A stretch of 64,000 bases of DNA. Source: Noviherbaspirillum soli. GTDB lineage: Bacteria > Pseudomonadota > Gammaproteobacteria > Burkholderiales > Burkholderiaceae_D. Within the stretch, counting starts at the first letter, position 1; the number at the start of each line of letters is the position of its first letter. The translations under genes were made by a program, and so were the position numbers. A model generated the notes under the pieces. The model was not told where the DNA came from and searched no databases. It saw nothing but the letters and a program-made list of their open reading frames with translations. Where the stretch lies: contig NZ_JACYOX010000002.1 of the NCBI RefSeq assembly GCF_015352955.1, forward strand, positions 1-64,000. Direction: 5' to 3'. This document shows, piece after piece, positions 54,416 to 64,000 of the stretch.

Positions 54416-55258
54416 TTACTGACGTGGCAATCGCAGGTTCGAAGGACGCTGGCCAGTCGTGAAATTGCTCCGCCATGGATTGATGTCCAGCCCGCCGCGG
54501 CGTGTAAAGCGGGCGTAGACCGCCAGCTTCTGTGGCTGGCAATGGCGCAGCAGATCCATGAAGATGCGTTCCACGCATTGTTCATGGAATTCATTGTGAT
54601 TGCGGTAGCCGATCAGGTACTTCAGCAAGCCTTCCTGATCGATGGCGGGGCCGACATAGCGGATCTGCACGCTGCCCCAGTCGGGCTGCCCGGTGACCAG
54701 GCAGTTGGACTTGAGCAGGTGGGATACCAGCACTTCCTCGACCGGCGATTCCTCGCGAGCGCTCCTGAGCAGCGCAGTATCGGGGCTGTAGTTGTCGACC
54801 TCGATGTCCAGCCGGTCCAGCAGCAGGCCTTCGAGTTCGCCCATCTTCAGCTTGCCGAAATCCTCGGGCGCCGTCAGCGCCGCCTGCACCGGCGCGCCGG
54901 TGGCGGCAGACAGGTCGGCGCGCAGCAGTTCCAGCAGCGCGTCGGCGCCGGCCAGCCGGGTCTGGTTGAAGGAATTGAGATAGAGCTTGAAGGACTTCGA
55001 CTCGACGATGTTGGGCGAGTCGGCCGGGATCGTGAAGCTGACCACCGCGATCTGCGGCTTGCCGCGCAGGTTCAGCCACGACACCTCGTAGGCATTCCAG
55101 ATGTCGATGCCGAAGAAGGGCAGCGTGCCAGACGACAGCCCCAGTTCATTGCGCTTGCCCTGGCGGGCAATCGGGAACAGCAGGGAGGCATCGTATTCGC
55201 TCTTGTAGGTGGCGGGCTTGCCGAGCGGGGAATCTTGCGGCGTGTCAGGCGTGGTCAT
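54416..55258 (-). CDS. queF: NADPH-dependent 7-cyano-7-deazaguanine reductase QueF
   Basis: Reduces preQ0 to preQ1 in queuosine synthesis. The 280-residue long-form (tunnelling-fold pair) enzyme has [16 protein letters not shown], the catalytic Cys in [13 protein letters not shown] and [14 protein letters not shown]. The C-terminus [11 protein letters not shown] is typical. It lies 64 bases after ilvA on the same strand. No preQ1 riboswitch is obvious in that short gap. Confidence 0.96.
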   Translation of the reverse strand: MTTPDTPQDSPLGKPATYKSEYDASLLFPIARQGKRNELGLSSGTLPFFGIDIWNAYEVSWLNLRGKPQIAVVSFTIPADSPNIVESKSFKLYLNSFNQTRLAGADALLELLRADLSAATGAPVQAALTAPEDFGKLKMGELEGLLLDRLDIEVDNYSPDTALLRSAREESPVEEVLVSHLLKSNCLVTGQPDWGSVQIRYVGPAIDQEGLLKYLIGYRNHNEFHEQCVERIFMDLLRHCQPQKLAVYARFTRRGGLDINPWRSNFTTGQRPSNLRLPRQ

Positions 55259-55322
55259 GGTGACGGAATCCGGCGGAAACCGGCATTTTGCCAGATTCCG
55301 CCGGGCGGGGTTCCGCAGGGTT

Positions 55323-56846
55323 TCAGAGGAAGAGCTTGTAGGCCGGATTGTCGTTCTCGTCCCAGTAGCGGTAGCCCAGGCTGGAGAGCGAAGCGCGGAA
55401 GGCCTTCATTTCCTTTTTTGGCACCTGCAGGCCGACCAGGATGCGGCCGACGTCGCCGCCCTGGTTGCGGTAGTGGAACAGGCTGATATTCCAGTTCGGC
55501 GCCATGCTGGCCAGAAAGCGCAGCAGCGCGCCAGGACGTTCAGGGAATTCGAAGCGGTACAGCAACTCGTCCTGCGCCAGTGCGCTCTTGCCGCCGACCA
55601 GGTGGCGGATATGCATCTTGGCCAGCTCGTCGTGCGTCAGGTCCAGCGTGCGGTAGCCATGCTTTTCGAAACTCCTGGCGATCTTGCCGGGCTCGTCACG
55701 GTTGGCGATCTGCAGGCCGACGAACACATGGGCCTCGCGTTCGTCGCTGATGCGGTAATTGAATTCGGTGACGCTGCGCCCGCCGACCAGTTCGCAGAAG
55801 CGCCGGAAGCTGCCACGCTCCTCGGGAATGGTGACGGCGAACACCGCTTCCCGCGATTCGCCCACCTCGGCCCGTTCCGCCACCAGGCGCAGGCGGTCGA
55901 AGTTCATGTTGGCGCCGCAGGCGATCGTCACCAGGGTCTCGTTCTTCAGCGGCCGCTTGGCCAGGCGCTCGCGTTCGATGTAGGCCTTGGCGCCGGCGAC
56001 AGACAGCGCGCCGGCCGGCTCCAGGATGCTGCGGGTGTCCTGGAACACATCCTTGATCGCCGCGCAGACGGCGTCGGTGTCGACCACGATGATGTCGTCG
56101 ACATACATCTTCGCCAGCCGGAAGGTTTCCTCGCCGACCAGCTTGACCGCGGTGCCGTCGGAGAACAGGCCGACATCCGGCAGCGCGATGCGGCGTCCGG
56201 CTGCCAGGCTTTGCGCCATCGCGTCGGAATCGGTGGTCTGCACGCCGATCACCTTGATGTCGGGTCGCACCGCCTTGACGTAGGCGGCGATGCCGGCAAT
56301 CAGTCCGCCGCCGCCGATGGCCACGAAGATCGCATGGATCGGGCCGGAATGCTGGTGCAGGATTTCCATCGCGATGGTGCCCTGGCCGGCGATCACGTCC
56401 GGATCGTCGAAGGGGTGGACGAAGGTCAGCTTCTGCTTCTTCTCCAGCGTCAGCGCATGGCCGTAGGCGTCGCTGTAGGAGTCGCCGTACAGCACCACCT
56501 CGCCGCCGCGCGCGCGCACCGCGTCGATCTTCACCTGCGGCGTGGTGGTGGGCATCACGATCAGGGCCTTGCAGCCCAGGCGCGAGGCCGACAGCGCCAC
56601 GCCCTGGGCATGGTTGCCGGCCGAGGCGCAGATCACGCCGCGCTTGAGTTGCGCCGGGGTCAGGTTGGCCATCTTGTTGTAGGCGCCGCGCAGCTTGAAG
56701 CTGAACACGCTCTGCATGTCTTCGCGCTTGTAGTAAATGCGGTTGCCGGTGCGCTCGGACAGGCCGGGCGCGAATTCCAGCGGCGATTCGATGGCGACGT
56801 CATAGACGCGGGCGGTCAACACTTTCTTCAGGTAATCGATGGTCAT
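55323..56846 (-). CDS. ilvA: Threonine ammonia-lyase (biosynthetic) IlvA
   Basis: Deaminates threonine to 2-oxobutanoate, the first step towards isoleucine. The 507-residue PLP enzyme has the catalytic Lys51 in [14 protein letters not shown] and the phosphate loop [13 protein letters not shown]. Two C-terminal ACT-like regulatory repeats (about residues 330-505) fit the isoleucine-inhibited form. The start at 56846 gives [10 protein letters not shown]; upstream codons are not conserved. It is divergent from the YqaA-like gene. Confidence 0.96.
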   Translation of the reverse strand: MTIDYLKKVLTARVYDVAIESPLEFAPGLSERTGNRIYYKREDMQSVFSFKLRGAYNKMANLTPAQLKRGVICASAGNHAQGVALSASRLGCKALIVMPTTTPQVKIDAVRARGGEVVLYGDSYSDAYGHALTLEKKQKLTFVHPFDDPDVIAGQGTIAMEILHQHSGPIHAIFVAIGGGGLIAGIAAYVKAVRPDIKVIGVQTTDSDAMAQSLAAGRRIALPDVGLFSDGTAVKLVGEETFRLAKMYVDDIIVVDTDAVCAAIKDVFQDTRSILEPAGALSVAGAKAYIERERLAKRPLKNETLVTIACGANMNFDRLRLVAERAEVGESREAVFAVTIPEERGSFRRFCELVGGRSVTEFNYRISDEREAHVFVGLQIANRDEPGKIARSFEKHGYRTLDLTHDELAKMHIRHLVGGKSALAQDELLYRFEFPERPGALLRFLASMAPNWNISLFHYRNQGGDVGRILVGLQVPKKEMKAFRASLSSLGYRYWDENDNPAYKLFL

Positions 56847-57101
56847 GGCTTCCTGGCTGATGAGGCAATTGCTGTGCGCCGTGGCGGCGCGGGGGCGGGG
56901 CAGGCATGCGGTATAGAGCTTGTCATGGACATCAGGAAGAGTTATGGCAGCTCCCAAACGCCTTCCGAGATCCATGACAGGCTCTACGCGTGCGGCTTGG
57001 CAACACATTATAATGGACGCCCCTCGGCGGAACCCGTTCCCCGGCACAGGCCGGAGCCGCATGGATCACCAGTTCAACCAAAAAGGCGGGTCCGACTTCG
57101 C

Positions 57102-57590
57102 ATGATACTTTCCGCAATCGAATGGCTGCTCAACGTCCTGGCCGCGCCGGCCGTCGGCCTGACCTCGGTGTTTTTCATCAGCCTGGTGTCGGCGACGCTG
57201 GTGCCGCTGGGATCGGAACCGGCGGTGTTCGCGGTGGTCAAGGCCAATGCCGCGATGTTCTGGCCGGCGATTCTGGTCGGCACCGTCGGCAATACGCTGG
57301 GCGGCATGCTCAACTATGCGCTGGGCTATGGCGCCAAGCAGGTATTTGCCCATGAGCGCAAGACCCGCTGGTTCCACTGGCTGGAGCGCTATGGCGCCAA
57401 GACCCTGCTCCTGTCCTGGCTGCCCGGCGTGGGCGACCCGATCTGCACCGTGGCCGGCTGGCTGCGCCTGCCGTTCTGGCCGAGCGTGGGCTACATGGCC
57501 ATCGGCAAGTTCCTGCGCTATTTCATGATGACGGCCGCGCTGCTGTATGTGCCTGACGGTTTCTGGCGGCGCATCGCGGAATTGTTCTGA
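57102..57590 (+). CDS. YqaA/DedA-like membrane protein
   Basis: A 162-residue inner-membrane protein of the SNARE-associated/VTT group (YqaA type). Hydrophobic helices at about residues 14-32, 44-70 and 130-150 surround the conserved SATLVPLGSEPAVF, GNTLGGMLNYALGYG and SWLPGVGDPICTVAGWLRL. Family members affect membrane energetics or lipid movement. It is a lone gene divergent from ilvA; a longer upstream frame is antisense to ilvA and unlikely. Confidence 0.88.
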   Translation: MILSAIEWLLNVLAAPAVGLTSVFFISLVSATLVPLGSEPAVFAVVKANAAMFWPAILVGTVGNTLGGMLNYALGYGAKQVFAHERKTRWFHWLERYGAKTLLLSWLPGVGDPICTVAGWLRLPFWPSVGYMAIGKFLRYFMMTAALLYVPDGFWRRIAELF

Positions 57591-57725
57591 TCGTTTTCGC
57601 ACGGCGGCGCTGCCCGGCAGAAGTGGCGGATCGGGGCGGTTTCCGAATGGCGATGCCGTCAGCCTGATGCGACGCAATACGCTAGAATGCGCGTTTGGCG
57701 TCAGTCCCTCCTCAATTCCCCTCTG

Positions 57726-60700
57726 ATGAACGCTCCAGCTCAAATCCAGGCTTTATTGTCCGACGTGCCGGCCCCGACCCGGCTGCGCGAAATTCCCTAT
57801 AACTACACCTCGTTTTCCGACCGCGAAATCGTGATCCGCCTGCTGGGAGAAGAGTCCTGGCGCCTGCTGGACGCGCTGCGCGGCGCGCGCCAGACCGGCC
57901 GCTCGGCGCGCATGCTCTACGAGGTGCTGGGCGATATCTGGGTGGTGCGGCGCAATCCCTACCTCCAGGACGACCTGCTGGACAATCCGAAGCGGCGCCA
58001 GGCCCTGATCGACGCCTTGAACCACAGGCTGGGCGAGGTCGACAAGCGCCGCCTTGCCGCCGACGGCAGCGACGGCGCCGAGATGGATGCGCAGCAGCGC
58101 AGCGACAGCGTCGAAATCCTGCTCAGGGCGGCGCGCAAGGCCGTGGCCGACTTCGGCGAGGAATTCCGCCAGACCTACGACCTGCGCAAGCGCGCGGTCA
58201 AGGTGCTGGGACGCTACACCGAAAAGGACAACATCAAGTTCGACGGCCTGTCGCGCGTGTCGCATGTCACCGACGCCACCGACTGGCGGGTGGAATACCC
58301 GTTCCTGGTGCTCACGCCCGACAGCGAAGAGGAAATGGCCGGCCTGGTCAAGGGCTGCATCGAACTGGGGCTGACCATCATTCCGCGCGGAGGCGGCACC
58401 GGCTACACCGGCGGCGCGATTCCGCTGACGCCGATGTCGGCCGTGATCAACACCGAGAAGCTGGAGCAGCTGGGCGAAGTCGAAATGATGACGCTTCCCG
58501 GCGTGGACCGCGAGTACGCCACCATCTACACCGGCGCCGGCGTGGTCACCAAGCGGGTGTCCGACGCGGCCGACAAGGCCGGCCTGGTGTTCGCGGTCGA
58601 CCCGACTTCGGCCGAGGCATCCTGCATTGGCGGCAATATCGCGATGAACGCCGGCGGCAAGAAGGCCGTGCTGTGGGGCACCGCGCTGGACAACCTGGCG
58701 AGCTGGCGCATGGTCGACCCGAACGGCGACTGGCTGGAAGTCACCCGCCTGGAGCACAACCTCGGCAAGATCCACGACGCGCCGGTGGTCAAGTTCCGGC
58801 TGGACTGGACCAAGCCGGCGGTGCGCGGCCGCAGCAACCAGCCGTTCCGCTCGGAAGTGATCGAGGTTGCCGGCAAGGTGTTCCGGAAGGAAGGCCTGGG
58901 CAAGGACGTGACCGACAAGTTCCTCTCCGGCCTGCCCGGCATCCAGAAGGAAGGCTGCGACGGCCTGATCACGTCGGCGCGCTGGATACTGCATCGCATG
59001 CCTAAGCATGCCCGCACCGTCTGCCTGGAATTCTTCGGCCAGGCGCGCGACGCGATTCCATCGATCGTCGAGATCAAGAACTACCTCGACAGCGAGACCG
59101 CCAAGGGCGGCGCCATCCTGGCCGGCCTGGAGCACCTGGACGAGCGCTATCTGCGCGCGGTCGGCTATGCCACCAAGTCCAAGCGCGGCGTGCTGCCCAA
59201 GATGGCGCTGTTCGGCGACATCGTCGGCGACGACGAGGACGCGGTGGCGCGCGCCGCCTCGGAAGTGGTGCGCATCGCCAATACCCGCGTCGGCGAAGGC
59301 TTTGTCGCGGTCAGCCCGGAAACCCGCAAGAAGTTCTGGCTGGACCGCGCCCGCACCGCGGCAATCGCCAAGCACACCAACGCCTTCAAGATCAACGAGG
59401 ACGTGGTGATCCCGCTGAACCGCATGGGCGAGTACACCGACGGCATCGAGCGCATCAACATCGAGCTGTCGATCAAGAACAAGCTGCAGCTGGTCGATGA
59501 ATTGCGCGCCTTCTTCGCCAGGGGCAATCTGCCGCTGGGCAAGAGCGACGATGCCGAAGGCAGCGGCATTCCGCCGGCCGAACTGCTGGAAGACCGGGTC
59601 AGCCAGGCCGAGCATCTGCTGGCCGGCGTGCATGCGCGCTGGACCTACCTGCTGGCCAACATGGACAAGCCGCTGGCCGCGGCCAGGGCCGACCTCGCGG
59701 TGCTGGGCCTGGAGAAGCTGTCGGCCGCCTTCGACGAGCGCCTGGCGCAGCAGCCGGAGGCGACCGTCTTCGACGTCACCCAGGACCGCACGGTGCGGGT
59801 TTCGTGGAAGAGCGAAGTGCGCGCCGGCCTGCGCCAGATCTTCAATGGCGGCGCCTTCAAGCCCATCCTCGAGGAATGCAGCGCCATCCACAAGAAGGTG
59901 CTGCGCGGCCGCGTGTTCGTCGCGCTGCACATGCATGCCGGCGACGGCAATGTGCATACCAACCTGCCGGTCAATTCCGACCACTACGAGATGCTGCAGG
60001 ACGCCCATGCGGCGGTGGCGCGCATCATGGCGCTGGCGCGCTCGCTCAACGGCGTGATCTCCGGCGAGCATGGCATCGGCATCACCAAGCTGGAATTCCT
60101 GACCGAGGACGAGATCGTCGAGTTCCGCGCCTACAAGCGCCGGGTCGATCCGGAAGGCCGTTTCAACAAGGGCAAGCTGCTGAACGACCCGGCGATGCAT
60201 TCGGACCTGCGCAATGCCTACACGCCATCGTTCGGCCTGATGGGCCATGAGTCGCTGATCATGCAGCAGAGCGATATCGGCGCCATCGCCAACAGCGTCA
60301 AGGACTGCCTGCGCTGCGGCAAGTGCAAGCCGGTATGCGCCACCCATGTGCCGCGCGCCAACCTGCTCTATTCGCCGCGCAACAAGATCCTCGCCACCTC
60401 GCTGCTGGTGGAAGCCTTCCTGTACGAGGAACAGACCCGGCGCGGCGTGTCGATCAAGCACTGGGAAGAGTTCGAGGACGTGGCCGACCACTGCACGGTA
60501 TGCCACAAGTGCGTCACGCCTTGCCCGGTCAATATCGACTTCGGCGACGTGTCGATGAACATGCGCAACCTGCTGCGCAAGATGGACAAGAAGTCCTTCA
60601 ACCCCGGCACCGCGGCCTCGATGTTCTTCCTGAACGCCACCGACCCGGCCACCATCAACGCCACCCGGCAGGTGATGATGGGCTGGGGCTACAAGGCGCA

Positions 60701-61718
60701 GCGCCTGGGCAACGAGGTGCTGAAGAAGCTTGCGAAGAAGCAGACCAAGGCGCCGCCGGCCACGCACGGCAAGCCGCCGGTGCGCGAGCAGGTGATCCAC
60801 TTCATCAACAAGAAGATGCCGGGCAACCTGCCCAAGAAGACCGCGCGGGCGCTGCTCGACATCGAGGACGACAAGATCGTCCCCATCATCCGCGATCCCA
60901 AGACCACCAGCGCCGACACCGAGGCCGTGTTCTATTTCCCCGGCTGCGGCTCGGAGCGGCTGTTCTCGCAGGTGGGGCTGGCAACGCAGGCGATGCTGTG
61001 GAATGTCGGCGTGCAGACCGTGTTGCCGCCGGGCTATCTGTGCTGCGGCTATCCGCAGCGCGGCTCGGGCAACTACGACAAGGCGGAAAAAATCATCACC
61101 GACAACCGGGTGCTGTTCCACCGCATGGCCAACACGCTGAACTATCTCGACATCAAGACCGTGATCGTCTCCTGCGGCACCTGCTATGACCAGTTGCAGG
61201 GCTATGAATTCGAGAAGATCTTCCCTGGCTGCCGCATCGTCGACATCCATGAATACCTGATGGAGAAGGGCGTCAAGCTCGAAGGCGTCAATGGCGTGCG
61301 CTACATGTACCACGACCCCTGCCATACGCCGATGAAGCTGCAGGACCCGCTGAAGACGGTCAATTCCCTGATCACGACGGTGGATGCGCAGAAGATCGAG
61401 AAGAATGATCGCTGCTGCGGCGAGTCCGGCACGCTGGCCGTGTCGCGGCCGGATATCTCGACCCAGATCCGCTTCAGGAAGGAAACCGAGATGGAGAAAG
61501 GCGCCGACAAGCTGCGCGCCGATGGCTTTGCCGGCGATGTGAAGGTGCTGACTTCCTGCCCGTCCTGCCTGCAGGGCCTGTCGCGCTACAACGAGGACTC
61601 GGGCACCACCGCCGACTACATCGTGGTCGAGATGGCGCGCCACCTGCTGGGACCGTCCTGGCTGGAAGACTATGTCGGCCGCGCCAACAGCGGCGGCATC
61701 GAGCGGGTGCTGGTATGA
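57726..61718 (+). CDS. Giant FAD-linked oxidase/Fe-S (DUF3683) oxidoreductase
   Basis: A 1330-residue fused enzyme. An N-terminal DUF3683 region (about 1-160) is followed by a VAO/GlcD-type FAD domain with [20 protein letters not shown] and [20 protein letters not shown], and a C-terminal oxidase part ending GEHGIGITK. Ferredoxin clusters [11 protein letters not shown] and [13 protein letters not shown] come next, then two CCG domains ([18 protein letters not shown]). This order matches D-lactate/glycolate-type dehydrogenases with GlcDEF parts in one chain. ATGA coupling to the HIT gene follows. Confidence 0.93.
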   Translation: MNAPAQIQALLSDVPAPTRLREIPYNYTSFSDREIVIRLLGEESWRLLDALRGARQTGRSARMLYEVLGDIWVVRRNPYLQDDLLDNPKRRQALIDALNHRLGEVDKRRLAADGSDGAEMDAQQRSDSVEILLRAARKAVADFGEEFRQTYDLRKRAVKVLGRYTEKDNIKFDGLSRVSHVTDATDWRVEYPFLVLTPDSEEEMAGLVKGCIELGLTIIPRGGGTGYTGGAIPLTPMSAVINTEKLEQLGEVEMMTLPGVDREYATIYTGAGVVTKRVSDAADKAGLVFAVDPTSAEASCIGGNIAMNAGGKKAVLWGTALDNLASWRMVDPNGDWLEVTRLEHNLGKIHDAPVVKFRLDWTKPAVRGRSNQPFRSEVIEVAGKVFRKEGLGKDVTDKFLSGLPGIQKEGCDGLITSARWILHRMPKHARTVCLEFFGQARDAIPSIVEIKNYLDSETAKGGAILAGLEHLDERYLRAVGYATKSKRGVLPKMALFGDIVGDDEDAVARAASEVVRIANTRVGEGFVAVSPETRKKFWLDRARTAAIAKHTNAFKINEDVVIPLNRMGEYTDGIERINIELSIKNKLQLVDELRAFFARGNLPLGKSDDAEGSGIPPAELLEDRVSQAEHLLAGVHARWTYLLANMDKPLAAARADLAVLGLEKLSAAFDERLAQQPEATVFDVTQDRTVRVSWKSEVRAGLRQIFNGGAFKPILEECSAIHKKVLRGRVFVALHMHAGDGNVHTNLPVNSDHYEMLQDAHAAVARIMALARSLNGVISGEHGIGITKLEFLTEDEIVEFRAYKRRVDPEGRFNKGKLLNDPAMHSDLRNAYTPSFGLMGHESLIMQQSDIGAIANSVKDCLRCGKCKPVCATHVPRANLLYSPRNKILATSLLVEAFLYEEQTRRGVSIKHWEEFEDVADHCTVCHKCVTPCPVNIDFGDVSMNMRNLLRKMDKKSFNPGTAASMFFLNATDPATINATRQVMMGWGYKAQRLGNEVLKKLAKKQTKAPPATHGKPPVREQVIHFINKKMPGNLPKKTARALLDIEDDKIVPIIRDPKTTSADTEAVFYFPGCGSERLFSQVGLATQAMLWNVGVQTVLPPGYLCCGYPQRGSGNYDKAEKIITDNRVLFHRMANTLNYLDIKTVIVSCGTCYDQLQGYEFEKIFPGCRIVDIHEYLMEKGVKLEGVNGVRYMYHDPCHTPMKLQDPLKTVNSLITTVDAQKIEKNDRCCGESGTLAVSRPDISTQIRFRKETEMEKGADKLRADGFAGDVKVLTSCPSCLQGLSRYNEDSGTTADYIVVEMARHLLGPSWLEDYVGRANSGGIERVLV

Positions 61719-62140
61719 CGGCGGCCTGCGAGCTGTGCGAGGGCAGCGGCGGCGAGGAGCTGTACCGCGACCACCAGTTGCGCGTGGTGCTGGTCGATGA
61801 TGCGCAGTATCCCGGCTTTTGCCGGGTGATCTGGCATACGCATGTGAAGGAAATGACCGATCTCGCGCCGACCGAGCGCAGCGCGATGATGCAGATGGTG
61901 ATGAAGGTGGAAACCGCGCTGCGCGAGGCGATGAACCCGGACAAGGTCAACCTGGCCAGCCTGGGCAACATGACGCCGCACCTGCACTGGCATGTGATAC
62001 CGCGCTTTGCCGACGATGCGCATTTCCCTTCGCCGGTGTGGGCCAACGCGCAGCGTGCCACCGACGCCGCCACGCTGGCGGCGCGCACCGCGCAACTGGC
62101 CGCGCTGCGCGCCGCGCTGGCGCGGCAGACCGCGCAATAA
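61715..62140 (+). CDS. HIT family protein
   Basis: A 141-residue histidine-triad nucleotide hydrolase. The triad reads [10 protein letters not shown] near residue 89-98 and the N-terminal CELCEGSGG resembles a metal-binding pair. These proteins hydrolyse nucleoside phosphoramidates or AMP-linked compounds. It overlaps the giant oxidoreductase gene by four bases and is followed by the DUF971 gene, the same order as in other Burkholderiales. Confidence 0.92.
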   Translation: MTAACELCEGSGGEELYRDHQLRVVLVDDAQYPGFCRVIWHTHVKEMTDLAPTERSAMMQMVMKVETALREAMNPDKVNLASLGNMTPHLHWHVIPRFADDAHFPSPVWANAQRATDAATLAARTAQLAALRAALARQTAQ

Positions 62141-62156
62141 CCTGGAGACTGACAAC

Positions 62157-62600
62157 ATGGCTGGTTCGAAACAGACAGCACCGGCGCCAACGCCGACCGA
62201 GCTCGCAGTGCGCAGGCAGTCGCGCCTGCTCGATATCGCCTTTGACGATGGCGCGAAGTTTTCGCTGCCCTTTGAACTGCTGCGGGTGTATTCACCCTCG
62301 GCCGAGGTGCGCGGCCACGGTCCCGGCCAGGAAACCCTGCAGACCGGCAAGCGCAATGTCGACCTGACCGCGCTGGAGCCGGTCGGCAATTACGCGGTGC
62401 AGCCGCATTTCGACGATGGCCACAACACTGGCATGTATTCCTGGGAATACCTGTACTGGCTGGGCAACAACCAGGCCGAATTGTGGGAAGACTACCTGGC
62501 GCGGCTGGATGCGGCCGGCCACGGCCGCGAGGCGGGACGGGATCTGTCGATGGCGCCGGCCAAGGCGGGCGGCCATGGGCATGGGTGCGGCGGGCATTGA
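62157..62600 (+). CDS. DUF971 (GBBH-like) domain protein
   Basis: A 147-residue soluble protein. The DUF971 domain has LAVRRQSRLLDIAFDDGAKF, LPFELLRVYSPSAEVRGHGP and GNYAVQPHFDDGHNTGMYSWEYLYWLG, spread over residues 15-105. The C-terminus is Gly/His-rich (GGHGHGCGGH) and could bind a metal. Members are linked to Fe-S cluster delivery. It starts at 62157, 16 bases after the HIT stop. ubiE, which often follows, is not present. Confidence 0.9.
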   Translation: MAGSKQTAPAPTPTELAVRRQSRLLDIAFDDGAKFSLPFELLRVYSPSAEVRGHGPGQETLQTGKRNVDLTALEPVGNYAVQPHFDDGHNTGMYSWEYLYWLGNNQAELWEDYLARLDAAGHGREAGRDLSMAPAKAGGHGHGCGGH

Positions 62601-62630
62601 CGGGGATTGCGGGTGGCGTTCTGCAGCGGC

Positions 62631-62940
62631 TGCCGTTGCCTTTGAACTCCCGTTGAGCGCCGTGCCGGCGATGCCTGAAGCGGTTACGGTGCGACGTCTG
62701 TCGTAGGGCGGAATACCCCGCAGGGGCATTCCGCCAAGCGGTCGATCAGGCTGAGGCGTTGGATCTGCCTGTCGTTTTATCTTTGGTGGCAAAGCGCCCG
62801 TGCTGCCCGTGCGTTGCCGGGTGACGCAACACGGCTGCACTGCCGTGGAGACAAGCCGGGTGTCCGCCCCGCTCCGGGCACCGCTGCCACGGCGCGCTCG
62901 ACGGGACTGAACGGCAACGGCCACTTCAAAGGCAACGGCA
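62631..62940. repeat. Outer 16-bp inverted repeat enclosing the REP-like copies
   Basis: TGCCGTTGCCTTTGAA at 62631-62646 recurs exactly as its complement TTCAAAGGCAACGGCA at 62925-62940. Copy 3 of the palindromic repeat lies inside. Confidence 0.7.
62703..62735 (+). repeat. Palindromic REP-like repeat, copy 3 (forward)
   Basis: GGCGGAAT (62707-62714) pairs with ATTCCGCC (62728-62735) around CCCC-GCA-GGGG. Compared with copy 1 both arms have changed in a matching way, and GGTCGATCAG follows in both. Confidence 0.8.
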
Positions 62941-62988
62941 ACTGTCGCTGCGCGTACGTCAAAAGCAACTTCAACAGCGCCTGTCGCA

Positions 62989-63016
62989 GGATGCGATACC
63001 CGAAAGGCATTGCACC
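62989..63016 (+). repeat. Palindromic REP-like repeat, copy 4 (degenerate)
   Basis: GGATGCGATACCC-GAA-AGGCATTGCACC, a diverged version of the same hairpin in forward orientation, paired with the inverted copy at 63062. Confidence 0.6.
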
Positions 63017-63061
63017 GTTGGGAGCCACGGTGATGCGTCGGGCTGCCACGATCGACGGTCC

Positions 63062-63094
63062 GGCGCAATGCCCCTGCGGGGTATTGCGCCCTAC
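63062..63094 (-). repeat. Palindromic REP-like repeat, copy 5 (inverted)
   Basis: GGCGCAAT (63062-63069) and ATTGCGCC (63083-63090) pair around CCCC-TGC-GGGG, followed by CTAC. It is the inverse of copy 1, nearly base for base. Confidence 0.8.
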
Positions 63095-63168
63095 GACAGC
63101 TGCGACAGCTTGCAGTATGCCGTGTCAGAACAGCCCGGTTGCATGCGGATGCGGCACACACACCATCG

Positions 63169-63900
63169 TCATTCCACTCCCAGCATCCGCGCCAGGCTGT
63201 TGCCGGGCTGCTGCGCCACCAGCCGGATGCGTTGCTCCAGTTCGTGGAGATGCTTGTCCATGGCACGCACCGCGCCGGCTTCGTCGCCGTTGGCGATGCA
63301 GTCGACGACGCGCGCATGCTCTTCGTGCTCGCAGCTGGCATGGCCGTCGGGCTCATGCAGCGCCACGATCAGCGAGCAGCGCGACAGCAACTCTGCCAGG
63401 TAACGATGCAGGATGGGATTGCGCGCCAGTTCCGCCACCCGCAGATGAAAGCTGCTGGCCAGCCTGGCCCAGTCGGTCTGCTTCCAAGTATGCATCACTG
63501 CATGCTCTTCCTTCAGATGCCGGCGCAGCGCCGCGATGTCCTTCTTCGTCGCGCGCCTGACAGCCAGCGCCAGCATCGATGCTTCCAGCGTGCGGCGCGC
63601 CTCGAAGATCTCCTGCATCTCCTGCGGCGTGGGCATGGCCACGATTGCGCCGCGGTTGGGCCGCAGCTCGACGATGTGGTCGTGGGCCAGCTTCTGCAGC
63701 GCCTTCTGCACCGTGGTGCGGCCGACGTTGAACAGCTGGCACAGGGCCGCTTCGGGCAGTTTGGTGCCGGGCGCAAGCTGCTGGCTCATCACCCGCTCGA
63801 ACACGGTCTGGTAGATGTGGCGCACCATCGCGTCCGAAGCGCTGGAGTGGTCGTCCGGATGCGGTAGGGACGATGCGATCACGGGAGGGGATTTGCTCAT
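63169..63900 (-). CDS. GntR family transcriptional regulator (FCD domain)
   Basis: A 243-residue regulator of the FadR subgroup. The winged helix (about residues 25-90) has VMSQQLAPGTKLPEAALCQL, GRTTVQKALQKLAHDHIVEL and RGAIVAMPT. The helical FCD effector domain follows, with the metal-site pattern around FHLRVAELARN and DGHASCEHEEHARVVDCIANGD. Its ATG overlaps the stop of the amidase-like gene upstream, so it may autoregulate an operon encoding that enzyme. Confidence 0.92.
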   Translation of the reverse strand: MSKSPPVIASSLPHPDDHSSASDAMVRHIYQTVFERVMSQQLAPGTKLPEAALCQLFNVGRTTVQKALQKLAHDHIVELRPNRGAIVAMPTPQEMQEIFEARRTLEASMLALAVRRATKKDIAALRRHLKEEHAVMHTWKQTDWARLASSFHLRVAELARNPILHRYLAELLSRCSLIVALHEPDGHASCEHEEHARVVDCIANGDEAGAVRAMDKHLHELEQRIRLVAQQPGNSLARMLGVE

Positions 63901-64000
63901 GCTTGCCCGCTATGCCCGTGCAACTGCTGCCATATCGACGTGGCCAGTTCCACCAGTGCCAGGTCGCTGCCGGCCGGGCCCAGCAGCGAGATCCCGACCG
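63897..64000 (-). CDS. Amidase-like protein, C-terminal end
   Basis: The last 33 residues of a gene entering from beyond the window: VGISLLGPAGSDLALVELAT, then SIWQQLHGHSGQA. The GxSLLGPxGSDxALxELA pattern is the C-terminus of amidase-signature enzymes. It is too short to tell amidase from allophanate hydrolase. The stop overlaps the GntR start by three bases (ATGA), so they are co-transcribed. Confidence 0.7.
   Translation of the reverse strand, partial: VGISLLGPAGSDLALVELATSIWQQLHGHSGQA

Larger units (their letters stand above)
62736..63168. other. Gene-free block with nested inverted repeats
   Basis: Between the DUF971 and GntR genes I see no convincing coding sequence. Frames crossing it have no ribosome site, homology or consistent codon use. 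It holds repeat copies 4 and 5 and one arm of the 16-bp inverted repeat. Confidence 0.55.

Noticed and set aside
55259-55322. preQ1 riboswitch for queF
   Set aside because: I could not find the conserved preQ1 hairpin and tail in the 64-base gap, and queF may be co-transcribed with ilvA.
57753-61643. Minus-strand open frame of about 1296 codons opposite the giant oxidoreductase
   Set aside because: It is an antisense shadow created by high GC in the third codon position. It has no family motif, while the plus strand shows clear FAD and Fe-S motifs.
62814-63560. Plus-strand frame of 248 codons in the repeat block and across the GntR gene
   Set aside because: It is antisense to the GntR regulator for most of its length and contains palindromic repeats. 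No ribosome site.

Overview
The window is GC-rich, densely packed proteobacterial chromosome with housekeeping gene orders typical of Burkholderiales. These include thiC-thiS-thiG-thiE, a coxBAC/ctaG/surf1/ctaA/ctaB aa3 oxidase locus, ftsY-ftsE-ftsX-rpoH, lolB-ispE-tRNA-Gln-prs-rplY-pth, rapZ-hprK-ptsN and a DUF3683 mega-oxidoreductase followed by HIT and DUF971 genes. I infer a betaproteobacterium, most likely Oxalobacteraceae (Herbaspirillum/Noviherbaspirillum-like). The assignment rests on gene content and protein recall, not on a database search.

Layout. 1-2035: thiamine genes (the thiC end, thiS, thiG, thiE). 2036-2266: an intergenic pair of inverted palindromic repeats, then a UvrD/Rep helicase. 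4572-7412: PCu(A)C copper chaperone, trmL, comF and a BioC-like methyltransferase. 7480-17066: a cytochrome c oxidase locus with structural subunits (coxB, coxA, coxC), heme A synthesis (ctaB, ctaA), copper delivery (ctaG, two SCO-type proteins), surf1 and small membrane proteins, including a 36-residue one. 17143-21149 (minus): rpoH, ftsX, ftsE, ftsY, with a CIRCE-like operator lying over the likely rpoH promoter. 21290-27569: paired M16 peptidases, rsmD, coaD, ferredoxin, a MOSC protein and an NAD(P)-binding protein. 27631-34262: a regulatory island with a Crp/Fnr regulator, a NarL-type regulator, a 70-residue membrane protein, two receiver-only proteins, two HisKA_3-type kinases and a LysR regulator. 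34263-38143: small proteins, an exported beta-helix protein and ychF. 38429-46242: a chemoreceptor, pth, rplY, prs, tRNA-Gln, ispE, lolB and a TPR lipoprotein. 46423-50327: mutM, a dynamin-like GTPase and mutY. 50445-51053: an AT-richer orphan gene. 51142-57590: a Lon-N-like protein, rapZ, hprK, ptsN, queF, ilvA and a YqaA-like membrane protein. 57726-62600: the giant FAD/FeS oxidoreductase, HIT and DUF971. 62601-63168: a gene-free block with nested inverted repeats. The window closes with a GntR regulator and the end of an amidase-like gene.

No complete phage, insertion sequence, CRISPR array or rRNA operon is visible. The observations most worth following are the dynamin-like GTPase translationally coupled between the two 8-oxoguanine glycosylase genes, the CIRCE-like operator at rpoH, the signalling island with a kinase carrying an altered H-box, and the REPIN-like palindromes near both ends of the window.
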